Of a DNA stretch of 64,000 nt, positions 15,875 through 24,671 are shown in pieces; position 1 is the first letter of the stretch, and each line of letters begins with the position of its first letter. This stretch comes from CAVSMC01 sp963798655 (lineage in GTDB: Bacteria; Pseudomonadota; Gammaproteobacteria; Burkholderiales; Casimicrobiaceae). The notes beneath the pieces were generated by a model that ran no database searches, was not told the origin of the DNA, and saw nothing but the letters and a program-made list of their open reading frames with translations. The DNA lies in contig CAWCUH010000014.1 in the NCBI GenBank assembly GCA_963798655.1, positions 174,201 through 238,200 on the forward strand, given 5' to 3'. A program made the position numbers and the translations under genes.

Positions 15875-17641
15875 TCACGCGAAGATCTGCTTGAGCGACG
15901 CCTTGACGGTCGCGAATCCGTCGGGATCGCCCTTCATCAACGCCTCCGCGTACTTCCGCGCCTGCTTGATCGACACGTGCGGCGGCAGCGGCGGCACGTC
16001 CGGATCGGAGCGAACGTCGATCACGACCGGCTTGCCGGCGCCGAACGCCTCGTCCCACGCGGCGCCGATCGCGTCCGGCCGGTCGACGAAGATGCCGCGC
16101 AAGCCGAGGATCTCGGCGTATTGCGCGTAGGCGACGTGCGGCACGTCCTGCGACGCGCTGAACTTCGGGTCGCCTTCCATGACGCGCTGCTCCCACGTCA
16201 CCTGGTTGAGGTCGCCGTTGTTCAGAACCATGACGACCAGCCGCGGATCGCTCCAGCGGCGCCAGTATTTGGCGATCGTGATCAGCTCGTTCATGCCGTT
16301 CATCTGCATCGCGCCGTCGCCGATCATCGCGATCACGGGGCGATCGGGAAACGCGAACTTCGCCGCGATCGCGTACGGCACGCCGGGACCCATCGTCGCG
16401 AGGCCGCCCGACAGCGACGCCTTCATGCCGCGGCGAATGCGCACGTCGCGCGCGTACCAGTTCGTGCCGGAGCCGCTGTCGGCGCACAGGATCGCGCCGT
16501 CGGGCAGCCGCTTCGAGAGCTCCCAGAACACGCGCTGCGGGTTGACCGGATTCGCATCGACCATCGCGCGCTCGTCGAGCGTCTCCCACCAGTCGCGCAC
16601 ATTCGACTCGATCTCGTCGCGCCACTTGCGGTCCTGCTTCTGCTTGAGCAGCGGAAGCAGCAGCTGCAGCGTGTCGGCGGCGTCGCCGACGAGGTTCACC
16701 TCCATTGGATAGCGCAGGCTCATCATTCGCGGATCGATGTCGATCTGCACGCCGCGCGCCTTGCCCTCCTCCGGCAGGAATTCGGAATACGGAAAGCCGG
16801 AGCCGACCATCAGCAGCGTGTCGCAGTCGACCATCATCCTGTAGCTCGGCCGCGTGCCGAGGAGACCGATCGACCCGGTGACCCACGGCAGGTCGTCGGG
16901 CACGGCGGCCTTGCCGAGCAGCGCTTTCGCGACGCCGGCGCCGAGCCGGTTCGCGACCTCGATCACCTCGTCGGTTGCATTGAGCGCCCCGGCGCCGACG
17001 AGGATCGCGACGCGCTTGCCGGCGTTCAGCACGTCGGCCGCGTTCTGCAAATCCTTCTGCTTCGGCACCGGTCGCGGAATCGCGTAACCGATGCCGGAAT
17101 GAACCGTGCCGTGCTCGCGCGGCGGCTCCTCGGCGTCGAGCTCCTGCAGGTCGTTCGGAATGATGATGCACGCCGGCGAACGCTCGGCGGCGGCGGTGCG
17201 CATCGCGCTGTCGATAACATGGCGCATCTGCGGCGGCGTCGTGACCATCTGCACGTATTCGTGGGCGACGTCCTTGAACAGCGACACGAGGTCGACTTCC
17301 TGCTGATAGTGGCCGCCGAGCGCGGCACGACGCTGCTGGCCGACGATCGCGACGACCGGCTGGTGGTCGAGCAACGCGTCGTAGAGCCCGTTCAGCAGAT
17401 GGATCGCGCCGGGGCCCGACGTCGCGAGGCAGACGCCGACTTGGCCGGTGAACTTGGCGTGCGCCGTCGCCATGAACGCGGCCATTTCCTCGTGGCGAAC
17501 CTGCACGAACTCGGGCGCGTCCTTCGCGCGCTGCAACGCCCCCATGATCCCGTTGATGCCGTCTCCGGGGTAACCGAATATGCGGCGCACGCCCCATTCG
17601 CGAAGGCGTTCGATCAGGAAGTCGCTGACGGTTCGAGCCAT
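15875..17641 (-). CDS. Thiamine-diphosphate-dependent enzyme (pyruvate oxidase/acetolactate synthase family)
   Basis: The 588-aa protein has the three domains of this family: N-terminal pyrimidine-binding part with the catalytic Glu in VRHEEMAAFMA (~residue 51), a central domain, and a PP domain with the cofactor motif beginning GDGAMQMNGMNEL and ending LNNGDLN. It is closest in style to PoxB-like proteins often annotated only as thiamine pyrophosphate-requiring. It may decarboxylate a 2-keto acid to an aldehyde, acid or acyloin. AGGAAAG sits 8 nt before the ATG. It is the first gene of the operon that continues with the enolase-superfamily, FAD/Fe-S and DUF296 genes, so a 2-keto acid made downstream or upstream of it in the same pathway is a likely substrate. 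Confidence 0.92.
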   Translation of the reverse strand: MARTVSDFLIERLREWGVRRIFGYPGDGINGIMGALQRAKDAPEFVQVRHEEMAAFMATAHAKFTGQVGVCLATSGPGAIHLLNGLYDALLDHQPVVAIVGQQRRAALGGHYQQEVDLVSLFKDVAHEYVQMVTTPPQMRHVIDSAMRTAAAERSPACIIIPNDLQELDAEEPPREHGTVHSGIGYAIPRPVPKQKDLQNAADVLNAGKRVAILVGAGALNATDEVIEVANRLGAGVAKALLGKAAVPDDLPWVTGSIGLLGTRPSYRMMVDCDTLLMVGSGFPYSEFLPEEGKARGVQIDIDPRMMSLRYPMEVNLVGDAADTLQLLLPLLKQKQDRKWRDEIESNVRDWWETLDERAMVDANPVNPQRVFWELSKRLPDGAILCADSGSGTNWYARDVRIRRGMKASLSGGLATMGPGVPYAIAAKFAFPDRPVIAMIGDGAMQMNGMNELITIAKYWRRWSDPRLVVMVLNNGDLNQVTWEQRVMEGDPKFSASQDVPHVAYAQYAEILGLRGIFVDRPDAIGAAWDEAFGAGKPVVIDVRSDPDVPPLPPHVSIKQARKYAEALMKGDPDGFATVKASLKQIFA

Positions 17642-17867
17642 GATGGGATCTTTCCTGTGGCGATCGTAGGGAGCGCGCGCGATCGTGGGGCGCGCGCGGT
17701 CGACGGATCAGGCGCGCGACCGCGCTTCGACGGCGTCGAAGGCGCATACGCAGTTAGAACGACGACGGCGCCCGCAAAGTTCCTTCGTTTGTTCCAACTC
17801 GACCGGCTGTCGGGGCGCACCGTGCGGATGTCGCGGCAAATTAGGCCCGCGTTCGTGACGCCGATAG

Positions 17868-17897
17868 TTGACACGGCAGCACGGCGACTCTTACGCT
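17868..17897 (+). promoter_or_regulatory. Candidate promoter of the symporter-kinase operon
   Basis: A perfect -35 hexamer TTGACA (17868-17873) is followed after 18 bp by TACGCT (17892-17897), a weak -10. It lies 39 bp before the ATG of the small membrane protein, in the 294-bp gap between divergent operons. The rest of the gap shows nothing clear; no good promoter was found for the ThDP operon on the other strand. Confidence 0.4.
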
Positions 17898-17935
17898 CGG
17901 CCGAATGCGCCGCGCTCGCGGCGCGAGGAGGAGTG

Positions 17936-18133
17936 ATGGACGCCGGCAACACGCGCAACGAGCGCCTGATCGCGCTATGCCTGCTCGGCTGGCTGCTCTT
18001 CAACTATCCGATGCTCGCCCTGTTCAACCGCGCGACGCTCGTTCTCGGCATTCCGCTCCTCTATGCGTACGTGTTTGCCGCCTGGGCAGCGCTGATCGCG
18101 CTGATCGCGCTCGTCGTGCGGCGACAGCGATGA
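17936..18133 (+). CDS. Small two-helix membrane protein (CbrX-like position)
   Basis: A 65-aa protein starts at ATG 17936 behind a near-perfect ribosome site (GAGGAGGAG). It has two hydrophobic helices, ALCLLGWLLFNYPMLALF and LLYAYVFAAWAALIALIALV, and a basic end (RRQR). It precedes the symporter-kinase gene by 55 nt. As I recall, a short membrane ORF (cbrX) also precedes cbrA in Pseudomonas, and small partner subunits precede some SLC5 symporters, so it may be a partner or a translational coupler. No enzymatic motif is present. Confidence 0.8.
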   Translation: MDAGNTRNERLIALCLLGWLLFNYPMLALFNRATLVLGIPLLYAYVFAAWAALIALIALVVRRQR

Positions 18134-18188
18134 TGCGGCGCACATTGACATGCCAAGGCGCGCAAGCGCACGACAGCGCGCGTAGCTC

Positions 18189-20942
18189 ATGCTGAACGGC
18201 CCCGTCGTCGTCGTCGCGTCGTTCGCTTACCTCGGGCTGCTGTTCGCGATCGCGTACTACGCCGACCAGCGCGCCGACCGCGGCCGCTCGGTGATCGCGA
18301 GCCCGTACGTCTACAGCCTGTCGCTCGCCGTCTACGCGACCGCCTGGACGTTCTATGGCAGCGTCGGACGCGCCGCGCACGACGGCGTCGGCTTCCTGCC
18401 GATCTACATCGGCCCGACGCTGATGATCGCGCTGTGGTGGGTCGTCATGCGCAAGATCATCCGCATCTCGAAGGCGAACCGGATCACCTCGCTCGCCGAC
18501 TTCGTCGCGTCGCGCTACGGCAAGAGCGCGCTGCTCGGCGGCGTGGTCACGGTCATCGCCGTCATCGGCATCCTGCCGTACATCTCGCTGCAGCTGAAAG
18601 CGGTGTCGAACAGCTTCACGATCGTCCTGCAGTATCCGTCGATCGCGATGCCGGCGAAGCTCGGCGCGATGCCGCTGCTGCAGGATACGGCGCTGTGGGT
18701 GGCGCTGATCCTCGCCGTGTTCACGATCCTGTTCGGCACGCGGCATCTCGACGCCGCCGAGCATCACGAAGGAATGGTCGCGGCGATCGCCTTCGAATCG
18801 CTGGTGAAGCTCGTCGCCTTCGTCGCCGTCGGCGCGTTCGTCACCTTCGGCCTGTACGACGGCTTCGGCGACGTGTTCGCGCGCACCGCCGCCGACCCCG
18901 CGCTCGCACCGATGCTGACGCCGTTCGACGGCGTCGCCGGCAGCTACGCCGACTGGGCATGGCTCACGGTGCTGTCGATGCTCGCGATCATGTTCCTGCC
19001 GCGTCAGTTCCAGGTCGCCGTCATCGAGAACAAGGACGAGAAGCATCTCGACACGGCGATCTGGCTGTTTCCGCTGTACATGCTCGCGATCAACGTGTTC
19101 GTGCTGCCGATCGCGTTCGGCGGGCGCCTGCACTTTCCCGGCAGCGTCGTCGACGCCGACACGTTCGTGCTGACGCTGCCGATGGCCGAGCGGCGCGAAT
19201 GGATCGCGCTGCTCGTCTACATCGGCGGCCTGTCGGCGGCAACCGGCATGGTCATCGTCGAGACGATCGCGCTGTCGACGATGGTCTGCAACGACCTGGT
19301 GATGCCGGTGCTGCTGCGCATGAAGCGGCTGCGTCTCGCCGAACGCGCGGATCTCACCACGCTGCTGCTCGCGATCCGCCGCGGTGCAATCGTCATGATC
19401 GCGCTGCTCGGCTACCTCTATTTCCGTCTCGCCGGCGAAGCGTACGCGCTGGTCTCGATCGGGCTCATCTCGTTCGCCGCCGTTGCGCAGTTCGCGCCGG
19501 CGGTGCTCGGCGGCATCTTCTGGAAAGGCGCGACCCGCCGCGGCGCGCTCGCCGGTCTCGTCGCCGGCTTCGCCGTGTGGCTCTACACGCTGCTGCTGCC
19601 GGCGTTCGCGCGCTCGGGCTGGCTGCCGATGACACTGATCCACGACGGACCGTTCGGCATCGCGCTGCTCAATCCGCACGCGCTGTTCGGGCTCGCCGGC
19701 CTCGATCCGATCACGCATGCGATGATGTGGAGCATGCTCGCCAACGTCTCCGCGTACGTCGGCGTATCGCTCACCGGGACGCCGTCAGCCGACGAGCACC
19801 GGCAGGCGGGTCTGTTCGTCGACGTGTTTCGCCGTGAGCCGGGAAGCGCGCGCTTCTGGCGCGGCACCGCATCGCCGAGCGACCTTCACAGCGTGCTCGC
19901 GCGCTTCATCGGCGCCGCCTCCGCCGACGATGCGTTTCGCAACTACGCGCGCGCTCGCGGCCGTCGCTGGCCCGACGAGCGGATCGACGCCGACGCCGAT
20001 CTCGTCCATTTCGTCGAGGTTCAGCTCGCCGGCGCGATCGGCGGCGCGTCGGCCCGGATCATGATTGCCTCGGCCGTCACCGAACAGGCGCTCACCGTCA
20101 GCGAGGTGCGCGCGATCCTCGACGAAGCGTCGCAGGTCGTCGAGTACAGTCACCGACTCGAGCGGAAATCGCGCGAGCTCGAAGCGGCGAGCGCCGAGCT
20201 GCGCACGGCGAACGAGCGGCTGAAGGAGCTCGACCGGATGAAGGACGACTTCATCTCGACGATCACGCACGAGCTGCGCACGCCGTTGACGTCGATCCGC
20301 GCGTTCTCCGAGATCCTGCTCGACGACCCCGACCTCGCGCGCGACAAGCGCGTGCAGTTCATCACGATCATCACCAAGGAGACCGAGCGGCTGTCGCGGC
20401 TCATCAACCAGGTGCTCGACGTCGCCAAGATCGAGTCGGGCCGCGCCGAATGGAACATCGGCAGCGTCGACGTCCGCGACGTCGTCGCCGATGCCGTCGC
20501 CGGCATGGGGCAGCTCGCGAAGGAAAACGGCACCGCGCTCGCCGTGCACGCGCCCGAGCGGCTGCCTGCGGTCAGCGCGGATCTCGATCGCGTCGTGCAG
20601 GTGCTGCTGAACCTGCTGTCGAACGCGGTCAAGTTCTGCGAGCGCGGACGCGGCCGCGTCGACGTGACGCTGTCCGAGCGCGACGGCTATGTCCGCGTCG
20701 ACGTGCGCGACAACGGGCCCGGCATCGGCGAGGAGCACCACGCGCTGATCTTCGAGAAGTTCCGTCAGGCAGGCGACACGCTGACGGCGAAGCCGTCCGG
20801 CAGCGGCCTCGGCCTGCACATCAGCCGGCAGATCGTCGAGCGCCTCGGCGGCAAGCTTTGGGTCGAGAGCCGCCGCGGCGAAGGTGCGTGCTTCTCGTTC
20901 ACGCTGCCCGTGCGCAGCGACGCGCCCGTGCACGCCGCGTGA
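18189..20942 (+). CDS. Sodium/solute symporter-fused sensor histidine kinase (CbrA/CrbS type)
   Basis: The 917-aa protein joins an SLC5 symporter-like domain of about 13 helices (residues ~1-520; YATAWTFYGSVGRAAHDGVG, ADFVASRYGKSALLGG), a STAC-type linker (~560-640), a coiled coil (~650-685) and a complete histidine kinase. The H-box is ITHELRTPLTSIRAF with His694; the ATPase has NLLSNAVKF (N box), DNGPGIG (G1) and GSGLGLHISRQI (G2). CbrA and CrbS use this design to tie carbon-source uptake or sensing to gene control. It is followed 19 nt later by a receiver gene, its likely phosphoacceptor. The ATG at 18189 has a weak ribosome site. Confidence 0.93.
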   Translation: MLNGPVVVVASFAYLGLLFAIAYYADQRADRGRSVIASPYVYSLSLAVYATAWTFYGSVGRAAHDGVGFLPIYIGPTLMIALWWVVMRKIIRISKANRITSLADFVASRYGKSALLGGVVTVIAVIGILPYISLQLKAVSNSFTIVLQYPSIAMPAKLGAMPLLQDTALWVALILAVFTILFGTRHLDAAEHHEGMVAAIAFESLVKLVAFVAVGAFVTFGLYDGFGDVFARTAADPALAPMLTPFDGVAGSYADWAWLTVLSMLAIMFLPRQFQVAVIENKDEKHLDTAIWLFPLYMLAINVFVLPIAFGGRLHFPGSVVDADTFVLTLPMAERREWIALLVYIGGLSAATGMVIVETIALSTMVCNDLVMPVLLRMKRLRLAERADLTTLLLAIRRGAIVMIALLGYLYFRLAGEAYALVSIGLISFAAVAQFAPAVLGGIFWKGATRRGALAGLVAGFAVWLYTLLLPAFARSGWLPMTLIHDGPFGIALLNPHALFGLAGLDPITHAMMWSMLANVSAYVGVSLTGTPSADEHRQAGLFVDVFRREPGSARFWRGTASPSDLHSVLARFIGAASADDAFRNYARARGRRWPDERIDADADLVHFVEVQLAGAIGGASARIMIASAVTEQALTVSEVRAILDEASQVVEYSHRLERKSRELEAASAELRTANERLKELDRMKDDFISTITHELRTPLTSIRAFSEILLDDPDLARDKRVQFITIITKETERLSRLINQVLDVAKIESGRAEWNIGSVDVRDVVADAVAGMGQLAKENGTALAVHAPERLPAVSADLDRVVQVLLNLLSNAVKFCERGRGRVDVTLSERDGYVRVDVRDNGPGIGEEHHALIFEKFRQAGDTLTAKPSGSGLGLHISRQIVERLGGKLWVESRRGEGACFSFTLPVRSDAPVHAA

Positions 20943-20961
20943 TCGAACAACGGAGAACCGG

Positions 20962-21330
20962 ATGGCGAAGCGCGTGCTGATCGCGGACGACGAGCCGAAC
21001 ATCGTCACGTCGCTCGAGTTCCTGATGGAGCAGGCGGGCTACGAGACGAAGGTCGCGGCGAACGGTAGCGAGGCGCTCGACGCCGCGCGATCGTTTCGGC
21101 CGGACGTCGTGCTGCTCGACGTGATGCTGCCGCTGAAGAGCGGCTATGAAGTGTGCCAGCAGCTCAAGAGCGACCCGGCGACGCGCGACATCCGCATCGT
21201 CATGGTGTCGGCAAAGGGACGCGACATCGAGGTCGCGAAAGCACTCGAGCTCGGGGCCGACGCGTACGTCACGAAGCCGTTCTCGACGCGCGAGCTGGTC
21301 GCGAAGGTGCGCGAGATCCTCGGTGGCTGA
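20962..21330 (+). CDS. Single-domain response regulator (receiver only)
   Basis: The 122-aa protein is one CheY-like receiver domain with the acidic pair at D9/D10 (IADDEPN), the phospho-acceptor D53 (VVLLDVMLP) and the conserved Lys in AYVTKPFS. No output domain follows, in contrast to CbrB or CrbR. It likely takes phosphate from the upstream kinase (gap 19 nt) and acts by protein contact. Its last 8 nt overlap the start of the exonuclease-fusion gene, so that protein is the obvious partner. The ribosome site is CGGAGA, 8 nt upstream. Confidence 0.93.
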   Translation: MAKRVLIADDEPNIVTSLEFLMEQAGYETKVAANGSEALDAARSFRPDVVLLDVMLPLKSGYEVCQQLKSDPATRDIRIVMVSAKGRDIEVAKALELGADAYVTKPFSTRELVAKVREILGG

Positions 21331-23467
21331 GCGCAGCCGCGCGGCCGTTTCGCGCGCGCTCGTTGCGGTCGTCGCGGTCGCGGGCACCGCCGTGGTGCTG
21401 CTCGCGCTCGGTGCGGCGATTCTATGGGCCGACCTCGACGGCGCCGAGCGTGCGGCCCTCCGCGGCGTGCTGACGGCGCCGCGCGAAAGCCTCGTCGCGT
21501 TCCTCGCGGGCGCGCTCGTCGCCGCGCTCGCGTTCGTCGCGTACAGGCTGGTGGCGCCGTCCGAGCGCGCGGCGAAGCGGCTCGCCGAAGCAACGCGACT
21601 GATCGCACACGGCAATGCGTCGCATCGGATCGGGCACGCCGGCGCGCCCGGTCTCGACGCGATCGCCGCCGCCATCGACGATCTCGCTGCCGTGCGTGCG
21701 CAGCTCGCCGCGGACGTCGAGCATGCGATCCGCGACGCGAACGCGCGACTCGACGAGGAACGCAAGCGCCTCGCGGCGCTCGTCTCCGAGCTCGACCAGA
21801 GCGTGCTCGTGTGCAATCGCGACGGCCGCATCCTGCTCTACAACTCGGCCGCTCAAGGCCTTCTCGCGAGCGACCCGACGTCGGGTGACGCGCTCGGCCT
21901 CGGCCGCTCCGTGTTCGGCGTGCTCGATCGGGCAGTCGTCGTCCACGCCGTCGAGGCGCTCGAGCGGCACCTCGAACGCGATTCGCGCGAGAGCGCGCAT
22001 TTCGTCACGGCGTCGCGCGACGGACGGCTGCTGCGCGTGCGCGCGGCACCGGTCGCGGCCGCCTCCGATGCGCGCTCGCTCGCCGGCTACGTGCTGCTGC
22101 TCGCCGACGTGACCGAGGACGTCGGCGCCGATGCGAAGCGCGCGGCGCTCTTCCAGGGGCTCGTCCAGTCGACGCGCGCATCGCTCGCCAACATTCGAGC
22201 GGCAATCGAGAATCTCACCGAGCATCCGGACATGGACGCGGCGCGCCGCGCTCGATTCGCCGCGATCATTCGCGACGAAGCGGTCGGATTGTCCGAGCGC
22301 ATCGCGGGCGTGGGCGCCGATGCCGCGCAGACGCTCGAGGCGCAATGGCCGCTGGAGGAAATGCGTGGCGAGGACCTGCTCACGCTCGCGATGAGCCGCA
22401 TCGAGCGCGCCACGAAGCTCGCGACGAAGGTCGACGCCGTCGATGCGGCGCTCTGGCTGCGCGTCGACAGCTTTTCGCTCGCACAGGCGCTTTGCTATCT
22501 CGCACAGCGGCTGCGCGACGAGTTCGCCGTGCGCGAGCTTCGCTTCCGTCTTGCCTCGAGCGGCGGCCACGCGCAGCTCGACGCGGTGTGGCGCGGGCCG
22601 CCGCTGTCGTCGGAAACCGCGTTCGCATGGCAGAGCGAGCCGCTCGCTGTCGGCGGCGAGGAAAGCGCGCTCACGCTCGCGCAGATCGTCGAGCGCCACG
22701 GCGGCGAGGCCTGGTACCAGCGCGACGTGCCGAGCCAGACGTCGTACTTCCGCTTCCTGTTGCCCGTTGCCGGCGGTCGCGGCGCGCCCCGCCAGCCGGT
22801 CGACAGCCGGCCCGAGTTCTACGACTTCGACCTGTTCGGCCGCTCGCCGGCGAGCGACGCGCTCGACTCGTGCGCGCTCGCCGATCTCGCCTATACGGTG
22901 TTCGACACCGAGACGACCGGACTCAATCCCACGCAGGGCGACCAGATCATTTCGCTCGGCGCGGTGCGCATCGTGAACGGCCGGCTGCTGAAAGGCGAGA
23001 CGTTCTCGAGCCTCGTCGATCCGCGCCGGCCGCTGTCGCAGGCATCGATCGCCGTCCACGGCATCACGCAGGCGGCGCTCGCCGGTCAGCCGACGGCGGA
23101 CATCGTGCTGCCGCGCTTCCGCCGCTTTGCCGAGGAGACCGTGCTCGTAGGTCATAACGCCGCGTTCGACATGCGCTTCCTGCAGCTCGCCGAGCCGCGA
23201 ACCGGCGCCCGTTTCGACATGCCCGTGCTCGATACGCTGCTGCTGTCGGCGGTCGTGCACCCATCGCAGGCGTCGCACAGCCTCGAGGAGATCGCCTCGC
23301 GCGTCGGTGTCGACGTCGTCGGGCGCCACACGGCGCTCGGCGACGCGCTCGTCACCGCGCAGGTGTTCCTGCGGCTTTTGCCGCTGCTTTCCGAGCGCGA
23401 CATACGCACGCTGGGCGAGGCGCGCGCGGCGTCGCAGCGCACCTACTACGCGCGGCTACAGTACTGA
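21323..23467 (+). CDS. Membrane-anchored PAS / degenerate kinase / DnaQ-like 3'-5' exonuclease fusion
   Basis: The 714-aa protein starts at GTG 21323 inside the receiver gene. Domain order: two membrane helices (~10-75), a HAMP-like helix, a PAS domain (~155-260; DQSVLVCNRDGRILLYNSAA), a histidine-kinase-like region (~275-500), and a DEDDh exonuclease (~515-705). In the dimerisation helix the phospho-acceptor His is absent (LVQSTRASLANIRAA), and the ATPase part lacks clear N and G1 boxes, so it is a pseudokinase. The nuclease residues are complete: D528 and E530 (FDTETTG), D616 (GHNAAFDMRF), H669 and D674 (RHTALGDAL). It therefore looks like a signal-controlled nuclease coupled to the kinase and receiver genes before it. 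The substrate (DNA, RNA or nucleotide) is unknown. Confidence 0.85.
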   Translation: MAERSRAAVSRALVAVVAVAGTAVVLLALGAAILWADLDGAERAALRGVLTAPRESLVAFLAGALVAALAFVAYRLVAPSERAAKRLAEATRLIAHGNASHRIGHAGAPGLDAIAAAIDDLAAVRAQLAADVEHAIRDANARLDEERKRLAALVSELDQSVLVCNRDGRILLYNSAAQGLLASDPTSGDALGLGRSVFGVLDRAVVVHAVEALERHLERDSRESAHFVTASRDGRLLRVRAAPVAAASDARSLAGYVLLLADVTEDVGADAKRAALFQGLVQSTRASLANIRAAIENLTEHPDMDAARRARFAAIIRDEAVGLSERIAGVGADAAQTLEAQWPLEEMRGEDLLTLAMSRIERATKLATKVDAVDAALWLRVDSFSLAQALCYLAQRLRDEFAVRELRFRLASSGGHAQLDAVWRGPPLSSETAFAWQSEPLAVGGEESALTLAQIVERHGGEAWYQRDVPSQTSYFRFLLPVAGGRGAPRQPVDSRPEFYDFDLFGRSPASDALDSCALADLAYTVFDTETTGLNPTQGDQIISLGAVRIVNGRLLKGETFSSLVDPRRPLSQASIAVHGITQAALAGQPTADIVLPRFRRFAEETVLVGHNAAFDMRFLQLAEPRTGARFDMPVLDTLLLSAVVHPSQASHSLEEIASRVGVDVVGRHTALGDALVTAQVFLRLLPLLSERDIRTLGEARAASQRTYYARLQY

Positions 23468-23504
23468 GCGCGAGCGCTCGCCGCAGACGTCCGCGTGCGA
23501 TCGA

Positions 23505-23954
23505 TCAGCGGCCCTGGTTCACCGCGGAGGGCGCCGGCCGCTCGGGGTCGCGCGCGCTGCCCGGCAGGAAGTCGTTCGCCGCACGCGAGTGGTCGCCGGC
23601 CTGCGCCGGCGGCTGATCATTCGATCCGCGGTGCCAGCCGCCGCCATCGCCACGGTCGCCTCCGCGCCAGTCGTTGTGCTGATCGCGGTTCCAATCGTGG
23701 CCGCGGTTCCAGTCGTGGTTGCGGTTCCAGTCATGGTCGCGGCCGTCACCGTAGTAGTAGAAGCCGAGCGCCGGCGGACCGACGTAATATCCGGGACCGT
23801 AGTCGTAATAAGGGCCGTAGTCGGCCGCGTAGCCGTTGTCGTAGCTGTACGCGTACGGTTGCGAATAGCCGTAACCGTAGTCGTACGACGCGCAGCCCGC
23901 GGCGACGGCACTGAAAGCCGTAGCGGCGAGTAGGGATTTGACGAAGCGGTTCAT
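23505..23954 (-). CDS. Tyr/Gly-rich lipoprotein with HDWNR repeats
   Basis: The 149-aa protein starts at ATG 23954 after a perfect GGAGGTG ribosome site. It has a lipoprotein signal with lipobox VAAGC (Cys21), then a Tyr/Gly-rich stretch (YDYGYGYSQPYAYSYDNGY), three tandem copies of HDWNR plus one residue, and a Gly/Asp-rich end. It should sit on the outer membrane or in the periplasm. I recognise no family; such Tyr-rich, low-complexity lipoproteins are common in Burkholderiales. It is divergent from pssA and convergent with the exonuclease fusion (37 nt gap). Confidence 0.8.
   Translation of the reverse strand: MNRFVKSLLAATAFSAVAAGCASYDYGYGYSQPYAYSYDNGYAADYGPYYDYGPGYYVGPPALGFYYYGDGRDHDWNRNHDWNRGHDWNRDQHNDWRGGDRGDGGGWHRGSNDQPPAQAGDHSRAANDFLPGSARDPERPAPSAVNQGR
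23686..23739 (-). repeat. Three tandem 18-bp repeats encoding HDWNR units
   Basis: Three consecutive 18-bp units (23686-23703, 23704-23721, 23722-23739) begin CGGTTCCA on the plus strand and differ at a few positions. They encode HDWNR plus one variable residue (N, G or D). A further diverged unit (QHNDW) lies just below 23686. Copy number may vary between strains. Confidence 0.8.
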
Positions 23955-24044
23955 GTGCACCTCCGTGGTCACCTGGGTGAGGCTCTGCGCGCAGGCGCGG
24001 GTTCCCGGCCAAATGTAACGAAAAGATATCGTCCTACACCGAAC

Positions 24045-24665
24045 ATGCCGACACGCCGTCATTTTTCAATGCTTCGCAACTTCCATGCGGCCGATTGGCT
24101 CACGCTCGCGAACGCCGTATGCGGCGCGGGCGCCGTGCTGTCGGTCGTGACCTACGTGCGATCCGGCGAAATCGCGCACCTGCTTGCCGCCTGCACGCTG
24201 GTGGCGGCCGCACTGGTTTTCGATGTGCTCGACGGTCGCGTCGCGCGCTGGCGCCACCAGGCGTCGCTGCTCGGACGCGAGCTCGACTCGCTCGCCGACG
24301 TCATCTCGTTCGGCGTCGCGCCGGCGGCGATCGGCTTCGGCGCCGGCATGAACGGCATCTGGGACGGGGCGATCCTGCTCTATTTCGTCGCATGCGGCGT
24401 GAGCCGGCTCGCGCGCTACAACGTCACGGCCGACGCGCTGTCCGAAGGCGGCGAGAAGGTGCGCTACTTCGAGGGGACGCCGATTCCCACATCGATCGTG
24501 CTGGTCGCAGTCGTCGCCGCCGCGGCGATGTCGGGCGCGCTCGGTGAACGGCTATGGCTCGGCGTGGTCCATATCGGACCCTGGCCGCTGCATCCGCTGT
24601 CCGTGCTCTACGCGGTCTCCGGCTCGCTGATGATCAGCCGCACGCTGCACATACCGAAGCTCTGA
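24045..24665 (+). CDS. pssA: CDP-diacylglycerol-serine O-phosphatidyltransferase (PssA type II)
   Basis: The 206-aa integral membrane protein carries the full CDP-alcohol phosphatidyltransferase signature, DG-x2-AR-x8-G-x3-D-x3-D, as DGRVARWRHQ ... GRELDSLAD, followed by VISFGVAPA, which is typical of PssA. It makes phosphatidylserine from CDP-diacylglycerol and serine, the precursor of phosphatidylethanolamine. The start could be ATG 24045 or the in-frame ATG 24069 (MLRNFHAADWLTLANA); neither has a good ribosome site. The Hsp20 gene begins 6 nt after its stop, so it may be the first gene of a pssA-hsp20-lon transcript. No psd gene is nearby. Confidence 0.85.
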   Translation: MPTRRHFSMLRNFHAADWLTLANAVCGAGAVLSVVTYVRSGEIAHLLAACTLVAAALVFDVLDGRVARWRHQASLLGRELDSLADVISFGVAPAAIGFGAGMNGIWDGAILLYFVACGVSRLARYNVTADALSEGGEKVRYFEGTPIPTSIVLVAVVAAAAMSGALGERLWLGVVHIGPWPLHPLSVLYAVSGSLMISRTLHIPKL

Positions 24666-24671
24666 CATCCG

